Of a DNA stretch of 64,000 bases, positions 38,021 to 47,380 are shown one piece after another (position 1 is the first letter of the stretch; each line of letters begins with the position of its first letter). A program made the translations under genes and the position numbers. This stretch comes from Galbitalea sp. SE-J8 (GTDB taxonomy: Bacteria > Actinomycetota > Actinomycetes > Actinomycetales > Microbacteriaceae): contig NZ_JAUASV010000004.1 of assembly GCF_030345695.1 (NCBI RefSeq), forward strand, positions 124,001 to 188,000, read 5' to 3'. The notes beneath the pieces were generated by a model that was given only the letters and a program-made list of their open reading frames with translations, was not told the origin of the DNA and did no database searches.

Positions 38021-41000
38021 GTGTCCTTTCGCACGCGCCTGACCGCGCTGGCCTCCCGCGCGGTCCGCGCGGCGTACCGTCGCGCTCCGGTGGGCGGGCT
38101 CCCGGTCGGGCGCGCGCTGAAGACCGGCCTGTTCGACCTCGGATTCTACGTCGCCCAGACGGACATCGAGTTCGCCTCGGCGCGATTCGCCGCCCGGCAC
38201 TACCTGCGCCGCGGGGCCGCGGCCGGACTGCTGCCACACCCGGTCATCGACCCCGACCTCGCCCACGACGAGGCGCGCGCGCTGCGGCTGGCCCGCGCGA
38301 TGGCCAGCGGCCGCGTCGAGTCGCACCGGTTCGCGACCCGGTTCGCCTGGACCGCGTACGCGGCCATCGAGCCCACCGCGACGCGGCACCCGGGCGGGGT
38401 GGTCGGTCACTTCGCGACGCGCTCGATGAGCACGGGATCGCGCGTCGTCGCGCTCGACGGGACGACGGCGGAGTGGGAGCCGTCGACGCCGCGGCAGCTC
38501 CGCCGACGCCGACGCTGGGTGGCAGTCATCACGGCATCCGGGCTGTTCGACGCGCGGTACTACAGCGCTCAGCTCGGCGTCGAGTTCCTCTCCGGGCGCG
38601 CCGCGGTCTGGCACTACGTCACCCTCGGCGAGGCCGCCGGCTTCAGCCCGAGCCCACTGTTCGAGCCCCAGTGGTACAACCGGCGCCGCGGATCGCGCCG
38701 CGGCTCCGCGTTCGCCGACTACCTGACGCGCGGCCGCGAGCTCAGTCCGCACCCGCACTTCGACACCGAGCGGTATCTCGCCGCTCACCCGGCCGCGACG
38801 GCGCACGCGCGCGGCCCGCTCGGCCACTTCCTCGACGCGACCACGAGCACGACCACGACCGTGCCGTTCGACGACGCGACACCGCGCCGCAGCTGGTTCG
38901 TGCTGCGCAGCCAGCTGTTCGAGACCGCGCACCGGTTCGCGGCGAACACGGCCGCCCAGCGCTGGGCGGCACGCCGGCCGTGGGCGCCCGCCGCCGCGCG
39001 CGCCGAGAGCCGCCGCATCCGTCGTCTTCCCGCCCCGGGGCCGGACGCCACGGTCGCGGTGCTCGTGGATCTCGCCCTGGCCGGGGACGACCTCGCCGAC
39101 ACCCTCGCGACCGTGCGGGCGCAGACGCACCCCGCCGCGCAGCTCATCGCCGTCGGCACGCGCGCCGAGGCGAAGGCCGCGCGGCTCGGGCCGGACGCGC
39201 AGCACGTCGACGTCGACGAGTCGGCGAACCACGCCGAGCGCCTCGCCGCCGCCCTCGCCGAGGTCACCGCCGCGCACGTCTTCCCGTGGCACCCCGGCAG
39301 CCGCCTGCACCCCCGCTTCTTCGCCGACGCGCTCGCCGTGCTCGCCGACCGCGACGCCGAGCTCGTGTCGTGCGCCCTGGGCACCGGCCGCGCGCTCGAC
39401 GCGACGGCGTGGGGCGCGCCGTTCGACGCCGAGGGGCTGATCTGGGGCGACAGCACCGCGATCACGACCACGGCCGTGCTCAGCACGCGTCTCGCCCGCG
39501 CGGTCGGCGGCTACCGCACCGATCTGCCCGAGACCGCCGAGTGGGACCTGCTGCTGCGCGCGGCCCCCGCCACGGTGCCCGCATTCGCCGCGGTGCGTCA
39601 CGTCACGTGGCCCGACGCCGCACCGCCCGAGGAGCGCGGCGAGGTGCACGTCGCCCGGTCGCGGGCGATCACGGACTGGGCGGACGCCGCATCCGTCCCG
39701 CGTGTCGCAGACCGCGTCTCGCTGCTCGTGCCGGTCTACGAGAACTGGGAGCTCACCATCGACATGGTGCGCGCCACGCTCGACTCGGTCGACGGGCCCG
39801 ACGTCGAGATCGTGCTGATCGACAACGGCTCCCGGCGCGCGATCGGCGCCCTCGTCGTCGCGGTGTGCGGGTACGACCCGCGCGTCCACTATCGACGGAT
39901 GCCGCGGAACACCAACTTCGCGACCGGCTCGAACCTCGCCCTCCTCGCGAGCACGGGTGCCACCGTGATCTTCGCGAACAACGACACCGAGCCGGGCGGC
40001 GACTGGCTGGCTCCCCTCGTCGCGGCGCTCGAGGACCCGGCCGTGCGTGGCGCACAGCCGCTGCTGCGCTACCCGAACGGCACCGTGCAGGCAGCCGGCA
40101 CGATGCTCATGCGTGCGACGCTGCCGTGGCACTTCCTGCAGGGCCACCCGGTCGAGGACGTGCTCACCGCCGACGTCCGCACGTTCGACGCGATCACCGC
40201 GGCGTTCTTCGCGGCCCGCGCCGACGAGATCATCGCCGTCGAGGGCTTCGACGCGCGCTACGAGAACGGCATGGAGGACATCGACCTGTGCCTGCGCCTC
40301 ACCGAGCGCTTCGGCGGCGACTTCCGCGTCGCGCTGGAGGCCGAGGTGCTGCACAAGGAGAGCCAGACGGAGGGCCGGTTCGAGCGCACGCCCTACAACC
40401 GCGTGCTGTTCCTGGAGCGCTGGGGCGAGCGGATGCCGGCCCGGCCCGATCGCGCCGCGTACCAGGCGGCGGGCCTGCGCTACGTCTCGTACCGCACTGT
40501 CCGCGCTCACCGCTCCCGCCTCGCGCGCACCGGGATCGTGCAGCTCGAACGTCCCCCGCGTACCGTCGTCGACGGACCCGCGGCCGGCCTGCCCGCACTG
40601 CGCTGGGCGATCAAGATCGCCGCGCACGGCGATGCGCGCGGCGACGTCTGGGGCGACACGTTCTTCGCCGCCGACCTCGCGCGCGCGCTGCGCGACCTCG
40701 GGCAGGAGGTGGTCGTGGACCGCCGGCTGGCCCACGTGCGACCGGAGTCGGACTACCTCGACGACGTCGTGCTCGCCCTGCGCGGACTCGAACAGGTGCC
40801 CGTGCAGCCGGGCGCGACGAACCTGCTGTGGGTGATCAGCCATCCGGAGCTCGTGACCGAGCGCGAGCTGCACTCCGGCTTCGACGTCGCCTACGCGGCG
40901 AGCGCCGGGTGGGCGAGCGCCGCATCCGAGTGGAGCGGGCGCGCGGTGCGCCCGCTGTTGCAGGCGACCGACCCGCAGCGGTTCCACCCCGGCGCGGTCG

Positions 41001-41527
41001 ACGACGAGCTCGCCGCCGACACGCTCTTCGTCGGACGCACGCGCAAGGTCTTCCGGCCGATCGTGCGCGATGCGATCGCCGCCGGCGCCGACCTCGCGAT
41101 CTTCGGCGACGGCTGGGACGCGTACCTCGACGAGCCCGGCCGCTTCGTGCGCGCCGACCACCTCGACAACGCCGAGCTCCCGCGTGCCTACCGCAGCGCG
41201 CGCATCGTGCTCAACGACCACTGGACCGAGATGGCCGAGCTCGGCTTCGTGTCGAACCGGCTGTTCGACGCGGCCGCCTCGGGGTCCCTCGTGGTGAGCG
41301 ACGCCGTCGCCGGGCTCGACGAGCTCTTCGGCCCGCTCGTGCGCGTCTACGACGGCGTCGACAGCCTCGCGACCCTGCTCGCGACGGATGCGCCGGGCTG
41401 GCCGAGCGCGGACGAGCGCCGCGCGATCGCCGAACGCGTCGCCCGCGAGCACTCGTTCGCGGCGCGCGCCCGCACACTCCTCGCGGACGTGCTCGACGTC
41501 CGCGGCATCGAGCACGACCTCCGCTGA
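38021..41527 (+). CDS. Large cell-surface glycan glycosyltransferase (GT2 plus GT-B domain)
   Basis: 1168 residues from GTG 38021, which has CGGAG nine bases before it; ATG 37976 is an alternative but overlaps a TGATAAT sequence that looks like a -10 element. The N-terminal 330 residues hold two or three copies of a short domain (GLFDARYYSAQLGVEF, HYVTLGEAAGFSPSPLF, QWY). A GT2 domain follows at about 570-830 (VSLLVPVYENWELTIDMVRA, VLIDNGS, FANNDTEP, GFDARYENGMEDIDLCLRL). A C-terminal GT-B-like domain (about 890-1160) has LFVGRTRKVF, AIFGDGWDAY and EMAELGFVSNRLFDAAASGS. The enzyme probably builds a wall polysaccharide with other enzymes downstream. Donor and acceptor are unknown. Confidence 0.82.
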   Translation: MSFRTRLTALASRAVRAAYRRAPVGGLPVGRALKTGLFDLGFYVAQTDIEFASARFAARHYLRRGAAAGLLPHPVIDPDLAHDEARALRLARAMASGRVESHRFATRFAWTAYAAIEPTATRHPGGVVGHFATRSMSTGSRVVALDGTTAEWEPSTPRQLRRRRRWVAVITASGLFDARYYSAQLGVEFLSGRAAVWHYVTLGEAAGFSPSPLFEPQWYNRRRGSRRGSAFADYLTRGRELSPHPHFDTERYLAAHPAATAHARGPLGHFLDATTSTTTTVPFDDATPRRSWFVLRSQLFETAHRFAANTAAQRWAARRPWAPAAARAESRRIRRLPAPGPDATVAVLVDLALAGDDLADTLATVRAQTHPAAQLIAVGTRAEAKAARLGPDAQHVDVDESANHAERLAAALAEVTAAHVFPWHPGSRLHPRFFADALAVLADRDAELVSCALGTGRALDATAWGAPFDAEGLIWGDSTAITTTAVLSTRLARAVGGYRTDLPETAEWDLLLRAAPATVPAFAAVRHVTWPDAAPPEERGEVHVARSRAITDWADAASVPRVADRVSLLVPVYENWELTIDMVRATLDSVDGPDVEIVLIDNGSRRAIGALVVAVCGYDPRVHYRRMPRNTNFATGSNLALLASTGATVIFANNDTEPGGDWLAPLVAALEDPAVRGAQPLLRYPNGTVQAAGTMLMRATLPWHFLQGHPVEDVLTADVRTFDAITAAFFAARADEIIAVEGFDARYENGMEDIDLCLRLTERFGGDFRVALEAEVLHKESQTEGRFERTPYNRVLFLERWGERMPARPDRAAYQAAGLRYVSYRTVRAHRSRLARTGIVQLERPPRTVVDGPAAGLPALRWAIKIAAHGDARGDVWGDTFFAADLARALRDLGQEVVVDRRLAHVRPESDYLDDVVLALRGLEQVPVQPGATNLLWVISHPELVTERELHSGFDVAYAASAGWASAASEWSGRAVRPLLQATDPQRFHPGAVDDELAADTLFVGRTRKVFRPIVRDAIAAGADLAIFGDGWDAYLDEPGRFVRADHLDNAELPRAYRSARIVLNDHWTEMAELGFVSNRLFDAAASGSLVVSDAVAGLDELFGPLVRVYDGVDSLATLLATDAPGWPSADERRAIAERVAREHSFAARARTLLADVLDVRGIEHDLR

Positions 41528-41542
41528 CCCGCGCCCACCCCG

Positions 41543-42099
41543 CCGGTCGAGGAGCGCACCACCCCGCCGGTCGAGGAGCACACCACCCCCGCCGGTCGAG
41601 GAGCACACCACCCCGCCGGTCGAGGAGCGCGCGACGAAGTCGCCCGCGTCTCGAGACCACCCGCCGACCCACCACAAACGAACGGTCTCGAGACGCGACC
41701 TCGCTACGCTCGGGCGCTCCTCGACCACCGGGGGGGCACGGCCGCGCCGCGCGCGGGCGTGCCTCGACCACCCGCAACACCAGCGCACCAGTCCCGCGAC
41801 ACACCCTCGCCCCGCCCCACGCCCACCCCGCCGGTCGAGGAGCACACCACCCCCGCTGGTCGAGGAGCGCGCGACGAAGTCGCCCGCGTCTCGAGACCAC
41901 CACAGCCGAGCCGTCCGCAAACGAATGGTCTCGAGACGCGACCTCGCTACGCTCGGGCGCTCCTCGACCACCGGGGCCGGGGGGCACGACCCCGCCGCGC
42001 TCGGGCGCTCCTCGACCACCGGGGCCGGGGGGCACGGCCCCGCCTCGCTCGGGCGCTCCTCGACCACCGGGACGCTGACGCGCCGGTCTCGAGGAGCGT
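41543..42099. repeat. Intergenic inverted-repeat array (GGTCTCGAGAC family), array 3
   Basis: It begins with four short copies of CGCCGGTCGAGGAGC at about 41541-41620. Two long units follow, each an arm ending GTCTCGAGACC, a spacer, and its reverse complement starting GGTCTCGAGAC at 41684 and 41927. Three direct copies of a GCTCGGGCGCTCCTCGACCA segment close the array. It separates two convergent glycosyltransferase genes, and no coding sequence is visible. Confidence 0.88.
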
Positions 42100-42108
42100 C
42101 AGCGCGGA

Positions 42109-43287
42109 CTACGAGCGCGCGAGCCTCGACCGCAGGGCCCGCGCGACGCGGGTCGACCAGCTCGGCCGGGTGTCCCCGCGCTCGACGTCGCGCGCGGCCG
42201 CGAGCTGGCGCTTGAGCCGGTCGCGCGCCCGCGTCGCCTCGGCGAGGCGCACCTCCGCCTTGCGGGCGCGCTCCTTGAGAGCACGGTTCTCGAGCACGTA
42301 CTCGCCGAGGGCCGCGGCACGCTCGAGCTCGAACGGGAGCAGCAGCTCGGCGAGCTCGGCGCCCCGGTCGTGGTCCTCGGCCGTGGCGAGGCGACCGTCC
42401 GCGCTCTCGAGCACGGCCGCGAGCAGCTCCGGTCGGCGCGCCTCGAGGGACTCGAGCGAGCGCACGAGCGAGTCGTCGAAGACGAAACCCTCCCCGGCAT
42501 CCGCTCCGGGGGCCGTCACGCGCGGGTGCCGGTAGACGTAGAAGTCCCAGAGCAGGCCGGCACGCAGCCGGCGGTAGTCGCGCATGCCGTGGTGATTCGG
42601 GCTCGGGCGCAGCGTCGGATTGGCCTCGTAGGCGACGCCCGTCACCTCGACCTTGTGCGCGTACTGCTCGTAGGAGCGCCACGGATAGTGCAGCACCTCG
42701 AGGGCGAGCCCCGGCTCCGGCTCGCCCGTGCTCTCGAGGTTGACGGAGTGGTTGCCCTGTCGCACCGAGACGTCGGCGAATCCGACGTGGATGGCGTCCG
42801 CCGTCGGCTGCGCGTGCAGCCCCGCGGTGCGCATGAGCGTCTCGTCCGCGCGCTCGTCGCGGTACACGAGGCGCCGCAGGCCGGCTCCGCGCTCGGCGGC
42901 CTCGCCCGTCATGTTGATCACGGGCACGTTCCAGGTCTGCAGCCCGGTGGGGATGCGCTCGAGCGCGTCCCGCAGCGTCAGCGAGCGGTCGACCGGCAGC
43001 CAGAACTCGTCCGCATCCGCGTTGAGCACCCAGTCCGCGCGGTGCACGGTCGAGGCGCGTCGTGCCATCTGCGTGACGACGGACCCCTGCTGCTTGCGCT
43101 GCACCGGGTCGTCGTGCAGTTCGACGACACCGAGCTCCGCGTACGCGGCGAGCACCTCACGGGTGCCGTCGACCGAGCCGTTGTCGGTCGCGATGACGAG
43201 ATCGACGCCCTGCGCGAGGTGATGCTCGACCATGGCGGCGACGATGTCGACCTCGTCGCGCACCATCAGCGTCATCACGAGCTTCAC
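42109..43287 (-). CDS. Glycosyltransferase family 2-like protein
   Basis: 392 residues from GTG 43287. The start MKLVMTLMVRDEVDIVAAMV with LVIATDNGSVDGTREVLAAY and WVLNADADEFWLP is the GT2-like group (Glyco_tranf_2_4) found in surface glycan clusters; DADEF carries the metal-binding DxD. The last 110 residues form a predicted coiled coil (ALKERARKAEVRLAEATRAR) and a basic end. The gene is convergent with the large glycosyltransferase across repeat array 3. A TACAAT hexamer seven bases upstream implies a leaderless message. Confidence 0.83.
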   Translation of the reverse strand: MKLVMTLMVRDEVDIVAAMVEHHLAQGVDLVIATDNGSVDGTREVLAAYAELGVVELHDDPVQRKQQGSVVTQMARRASTVHRADWVLNADADEFWLPVDRSLTLRDALERIPTGLQTWNVPVINMTGEAAERGAGLRRLVYRDERADETLMRTAGLHAQPTADAIHVGFADVSVRQGNHSVNLESTGEPEPGLALEVLHYPWRSYEQYAHKVEVTGVAYEANPTLRPSPNHHGMRDYRRLRAGLLWDFYVYRHPRVTAPGADAGEGFVFDDSLVRSLESLEARRPELLAAVLESADGRLATAEDHDRGAELAELLLPFELERAAALGEYVLENRALKERARKAEVRLAEATRARDRLKRQLAAARDVERGDTRPSWSTRVARALRSRLARS

Positions 43288-43294
43288 GCCCCCG

Positions 43295-43300
43295 ATTGTA
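43295..43300 (-). promoter_or_regulatory. Probable -10 element, leaderless start
   Basis: TACAAT on the minus strand, 7 bases before GTG 43287. It is the closest match to the -10 consensus in the window. Confidence 0.6.
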
Positions 43301-43352
43301 GGGGTGGGGACGCGACGGCGGGGCGAACGCTCCAGGGGTGCGGAACGGCCGC

Positions 43353-45764
43353 CTACTCCTCCGCGGCGTCGGGTGTCGGCAGGTACTGGTCGCGCTGGAT
43401 CGGACTCGCGCGGAACAGCTCGCGCGGCACGTCGTCGCGCTCCCACAGCGGCAGGTGGATCCAGAGGTCGTCGCCGACGACCTCCATCGGGAAGTCCGCC
43501 GGCTCGCGCCCGCCGCGCTCGGTGAACTCGACCGCATCCGCCCGTCGGTCCTCCTCGATGAGGAAGAACAGGATGCGGTGCTGCGCCGAGATCTCCTCCC
43601 AGACCCCACGCTCGCGGGCCATCGCCGCGAACTCGCGGATGCCCGAGCGCAGCTGCGCCCAGTACGCGTCGTCCGCGTCGACGAGACGACCGGTCGTGGT
43701 GCCGAAGTCGAAGCGCAGCAGCTGCAGCAGACGGGTGTCGGCGACGGCGTCGCCCGCACGCTCCCGGAGGATGCGCACGGCCTCGCGCGCGGTCGAGAAC
43801 CGGTCGCGCAGATTCGCGACCGTGCCGAGCTGCTGCGTCATCGAGGAGCGGTCCTCGCGCAGGCGCCAGCCGACGACCGGCCGCTGCAGCATGTCGATGT
43901 GGCGCGCGGAGCCGTACGCCTTCGCGCTCACCACCTGGTCCTGGTAGAAGCCCGGCTCGGGAAAGGTCTTCACGTAGTCGTCCCAGAACGAGCGGACGTA
44001 CATCTTCGACCACTGCACCGCGTTGACGAGCACCCGCGGGTAGCCGCGCACGGTGAAGTGCTCGCGATCCTTGTTGTGGGCGTTCGTGATCCACACGCGC
44101 GGCGGCTCGAGCTCGCCGTCGCGGATGCGCTCGTACGAGCCGACGACGAAGTCGCTGCCCGAGCGCTTCAGCGACGCCACCATCTCGGCGTACGCACCCG
44201 GCAGCAGCACGTCGTCGCTGTCGAGGAAGGTCAGGTACTGCCCCTTGGCGCGGTGGAGGCCGTAGTTGCGCGCGCGATTCACGCCGCCGTTGGGGCGGCG
44301 GTACACGCGCAGGCGACGGTCCTCCTTCGCGAGGCGCTTCAGGATGGCGGGCGTGCCATCCGTCGACGAGTCGTCGACGACGATCACCTCGAGCCGCCGG
44401 TGGCTCTGGTCGAGCACGCTCCGAACGGCCTCCTCGATGTACGACTCGACGTTGTACGCGGGGACGATCGTGCTCACGAGGCCGGGCTGCCGCTCGCGGC
44501 GGATCGCGCGGCCGAGTCGCGCGAGCGCGCGCTGCACCGTGCTCGGGCGGGGGATCGGCGCGCCCGGCTGGCCGGGCAGCGCCGACGGCGGCCACACGGG
44601 CGTCGGGCGAGCGGATGCCGGCTCGTCCGCCCGGGCCACGATGAGCCGCTCGACGAAGCGCTCGCTCGACCTGCCGTCGCACGCGGCCATGAAGTCGGCC
44701 ACGAACCGGTCGAGTGCGGCCGTGTCGAGCTCCGGGCGGGCGAGGGCCTCGATGAGCTCGGCGGTCGTGCGCGTCACCGGACCGGCGAGGTAGCGCTCGA
44801 ACGGGTAGTAGAAGTCGCGCGCGCCCTGGTAGTCCTCGAGGTCGGGCACGTGGAACACAATCGGCCGACGCAGCAGCGCGTACTCGAAGATGACCGACGA
44901 GTAGTCGGTGACGAGCGCGTCGGCGGCGAACAGCAGCTCGTTGATCTCGCGCTCCGCGGAGACGTCGACGAACTGCGGCCGGTCGGAGTAGATGTCGGGC
45001 GCCTCCCGCACGAACGGGTGCATCTTCACGAGCAACACCGTGTGGTCGCCGAAGGCCGCGGCGAGCGCGTCCCAGTCGATGATCGCGGGGTCGAAGTACG
45101 CGACCCGCTGGCCGTTGCCGCGGAACGTGGGCGCGTACAGCACGACGCGCTGCTCGTCACGGATGCCGTACTGGGCCCGCACGCGGGCGCGTGCGGCGGC
45201 GGCGTGGTCGGGGTCGAAGAACACGTCCGTGCGCGGCACGCCGAGCGCGTGCACGCCCTCGATCGGCATCCAGAACGCCTCGGCGTAGTCGCGACGGATC
45301 CGCTCGGAGCTGACGATGGCATCCGTGTACCCGCGGTGCGTGATCGAGTCCTCGGCGGGGCCGCCCGGCAGGCCGCGGCGGCTGTAGCCGACGCGCTTGA
45401 ACGCGCCCGCGGCGTGCCAGGCCTGGATGAGGTGCGCGCCCTCGCGCATCGTGAGGCGGTAGACGTACGGGATGAAGTCGTCGACGACGATGAACTTCGA
45501 CGTCGCGATGAGGTACGGCAGCCGGATGGCGTCGCGCCAGTGGCGCTGCGCGGAGAGGTTGGCGCGCAGCACCGTGCGCACCGTGAACTCCGGATGCGTC
45601 GCGGTGAGCTCGCGCACGATGAACTCGAGGTTGCCCGAGAGCACCGCGCGCGAGTCGGAGAGCACGAGCACCTGGCGACGCTTGAGCGGCAGCAGTTTCG
45701 CGAGCGAGAAGATGAGCCACGCGCGGCCGTAGCGGCCCGGGCGGAAGAGCGGCAGTGCACGCAC
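43353..45764 (-). CDS. CDP-glycerol phosphotransferase / GT2 fusion (teichoic-acid-like)
   Basis: About 803 residues; GTG 45764 is chosen, while TTG 45782 and further upstream starts are open. The N-terminal half (about 20-400) is a TagF-like CDP-glycerol glycerophosphotransferase: LSDSRAVLSGNLEFIVRELT, HLIQAWHAAGAFKRVGYS, LYAPTFRG, KMHPFV and LVTDYSSVIFEYALLRRPIV. The second half (about 455-800) is a GT2 domain: VSTIVPAYNVESYIEEAVRS, VVDDSSTDGTP, FLDSDDVLLPGAYAEM. The protein may make and decorate a polyol-phosphate wall polymer. It is divergent from the pyruvyl transferase gene, which fits a shared pathway. Confidence 0.85.
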   Translation of the reverse strand: MRALPLFRPGRYGRAWLIFSLAKLLPLKRRQVLVLSDSRAVLSGNLEFIVRELTATHPEFTVRTVLRANLSAQRHWRDAIRLPYLIATSKFIVVDDFIPYVYRLTMREGAHLIQAWHAAGAFKRVGYSRRGLPGGPAEDSITHRGYTDAIVSSERIRRDYAEAFWMPIEGVHALGVPRTDVFFDPDHAAAARARVRAQYGIRDEQRVVLYAPTFRGNGQRVAYFDPAIIDWDALAAAFGDHTVLLVKMHPFVREAPDIYSDRPQFVDVSAEREINELLFAADALVTDYSSVIFEYALLRRPIVFHVPDLEDYQGARDFYYPFERYLAGPVTRTTAELIEALARPELDTAALDRFVADFMAACDGRSSERFVERLIVARADEPASARPTPVWPPSALPGQPGAPIPRPSTVQRALARLGRAIRRERQPGLVSTIVPAYNVESYIEEAVRSVLDQSHRRLEVIVVDDSSTDGTPAILKRLAKEDRRLRVYRRPNGGVNRARNYGLHRAKGQYLTFLDSDDVLLPGAYAEMVASLKRSGSDFVVGSYERIRDGELEPPRVWITNAHNKDREHFTVRGYPRVLVNAVQWSKMYVRSFWDDYVKTFPEPGFYQDQVVSAKAYGSARHIDMLQRPVVGWRLREDRSSMTQQLGTVANLRDRFSTAREAVRILRERAGDAVADTRLLQLLRFDFGTTTGRLVDADDAYWAQLRSGIREFAAMARERGVWEEISAQHRILFFLIEEDRRADAVEFTERGGREPADFPMEVVGDDLWIHLPLWERDDVPRELFRASPIQRDQYLPTPDAAEE

Positions 45765-45916
45765 GCGTGTGAGAATGGACAACGAATTCCACCTGCTCGA
45801 GTCGGTCGGTGACGCACGACGCGCGGAACGATCATCCCGTCCGCGCGCGGGCACTGTCAAAAGCGCATGTGGCCCCCACCACCACCGCTCGCGACTCCCG
45901 TCAGAAAGTCGGCACT

Positions 45917-47314
45917 GTGTCCCCAACCTCCGGGTCTCGAATCCTCCTGCGCGCCGGCAAGTCGCCGTTCGACGTGATCGATCCCGTGTCCTCCCTCGAG
46001 GACTACCCGTCCGGCGTGTTCGGCAAGAACGTCGGCAACCTCGTCTTCAGCGACTCGATGCACCGCATCCTCTCGACGCCGGGCACCGAGGTGCTGCCCA
46101 ACACGTTCCTCGGCGAGCGCACGGGCGTCACCCAGCCCTACCTCGACCGCATCAACGGCGAGTTCGACCACTTCGTCATCCCGCTCGCGAACGCGTTCCG
46201 CGTCTCGTTCCTGCAGAACCTCGACCTTCTCACCGACACGATCCTCGGGCTCAGGATCCCCGTCACGGTCGTCGGCGTCGGCGTCTCGGGCGGCGGCGGC
46301 AGCCTCGACAAGCAGGTCACGGACGTGCCCGACGAGCTCAAGCGCGGGGTCAAGCGCTTCGTCGACGCCGTGCTCGACCGCTCGGCGACGATCGGCGTGC
46401 GCGGCGAGAACACGCGGGTGTTCCTCGACAGCCTCGGCTACGGCGACTCCGTGGTCGACGTCATCGGCTGCCCGTCGCTCTACCGCTGGGGCGGCGACCT
46501 GCGTATCGAGAAGAAGGTCGAGAAGCTCAGCCAGTCGAGCGCCATCTCGATGAACATCTCGCCCTACGTGCCGCGGATGGGGCAGGCGTCGCTCTTCCAC
46601 GCCAAGAAGTACGCGAACCTCATCTACATCCCGCAGGACCTCGAGACCCTGCGCCTGCTCACCTGGGGCACGAACCCCGCGACGTTCAACCCCAAGATGC
46701 CGACGAACGACGCGCATCCGTTCTACACGGATGACCGCATCCGCTTCTTCGTCGACTCCCGCACCTGGATCGACGAGCTGCGCGAGCGCGAGTTCTCGTT
46801 CGGCACGCGCATCCACGGCAACATCGCCGCGCTCATGGCCGGCACGCCCGCGCACGTGCTCGTGCACGACACCCGCACGCAGGAGCTCGCGGACTTCCAC
46901 GAGATCCCGTACACGCTCGTCTCCGACCTGCCCGAGCGCATCGACGCCGCGCGCATCTACGAGGCCAGCGACTACAGCCGCTTCAACGCGGGCCACCGCG
47001 CTCGCTTCGAGAACTTCACGGCGTTCCTCGCGAAGAACGGGATCGAGCACGTCTTCGAGGAGGGCAGGGCGAACCCGGAGTACGACGAGGCGCTCGCCGC
47101 CCTCCCGCTGCCGGGCGCGGTGCGCCGCATCCCCGCCGAGCAGCAGGGCGTCGCCGACCGGCTGCGCTGGATGCACGACCAGCTGCCCGCGAATCGCGAC
47201 CGGGAGAACTACCGCTTCACCGCACCGGTGCCGCACGTCCGGCCCTCGGCGCCGCAGCGTGTGGGCCTCGTGAGCCGCGCCGCCAGCCGCGTCATGCGCG
47301 GCATCCGCGGCTAG
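45917..47314 (+). CDS. Polysaccharide pyruvyl transferase-family protein
   Basis: 465 residues from GTG 45917; GTG 45809 in the same frame is possible but the added part is not protein-like. Features include GKNVGNLVFSDSMHRIL, VVGVGVSGGGGSLDKQV, TIGVRGENTRVFLDSLGYGD and FGTRIHGNIAALMAGTPAHV, the last being the conserved C-terminal block of the CsaB/WcaK-like family. These enzymes add pyruvyl ketals to sugar residues of wall polysaccharides. It lies beside the glycerophosphotransferase and the glycosyltransferases, so it probably modifies their product. Confidence 0.83.
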   Translation: MSPTSGSRILLRAGKSPFDVIDPVSSLEDYPSGVFGKNVGNLVFSDSMHRILSTPGTEVLPNTFLGERTGVTQPYLDRINGEFDHFVIPLANAFRVSFLQNLDLLTDTILGLRIPVTVVGVGVSGGGGSLDKQVTDVPDELKRGVKRFVDAVLDRSATIGVRGENTRVFLDSLGYGDSVVDVIGCPSLYRWGGDLRIEKKVEKLSQSSAISMNISPYVPRMGQASLFHAKKYANLIYIPQDLETLRLLTWGTNPATFNPKMPTNDAHPFYTDDRIRFFVDSRTWIDELREREFSFGTRIHGNIAALMAGTPAHVLVHDTRTQELADFHEIPYTLVSDLPERIDAARIYEASDYSRFNAGHRARFENFTAFLAKNGIEHVFEEGRANPEYDEALAALPLPGAVRRIPAEQQGVADRLRWMHDQLPANRDRENYRFTAPVPHVRPSAPQRVGLVSRAASRVMRGIRG

Positions 47315-47380
47315 GCGACCGGCACGCCCCGATCGGGGGTTTACCCGAGCGAGCACCCCCGGGCTATCGTCGATGGCGTT

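Noticed and set aside
37796-42682. 1628-codon open frame on the minus strand
   Set aside because: It runs across the large glycosyltransferase gene in antisense and through repeat array 3. No motif is visible, and the plus-strand gene is well supported.
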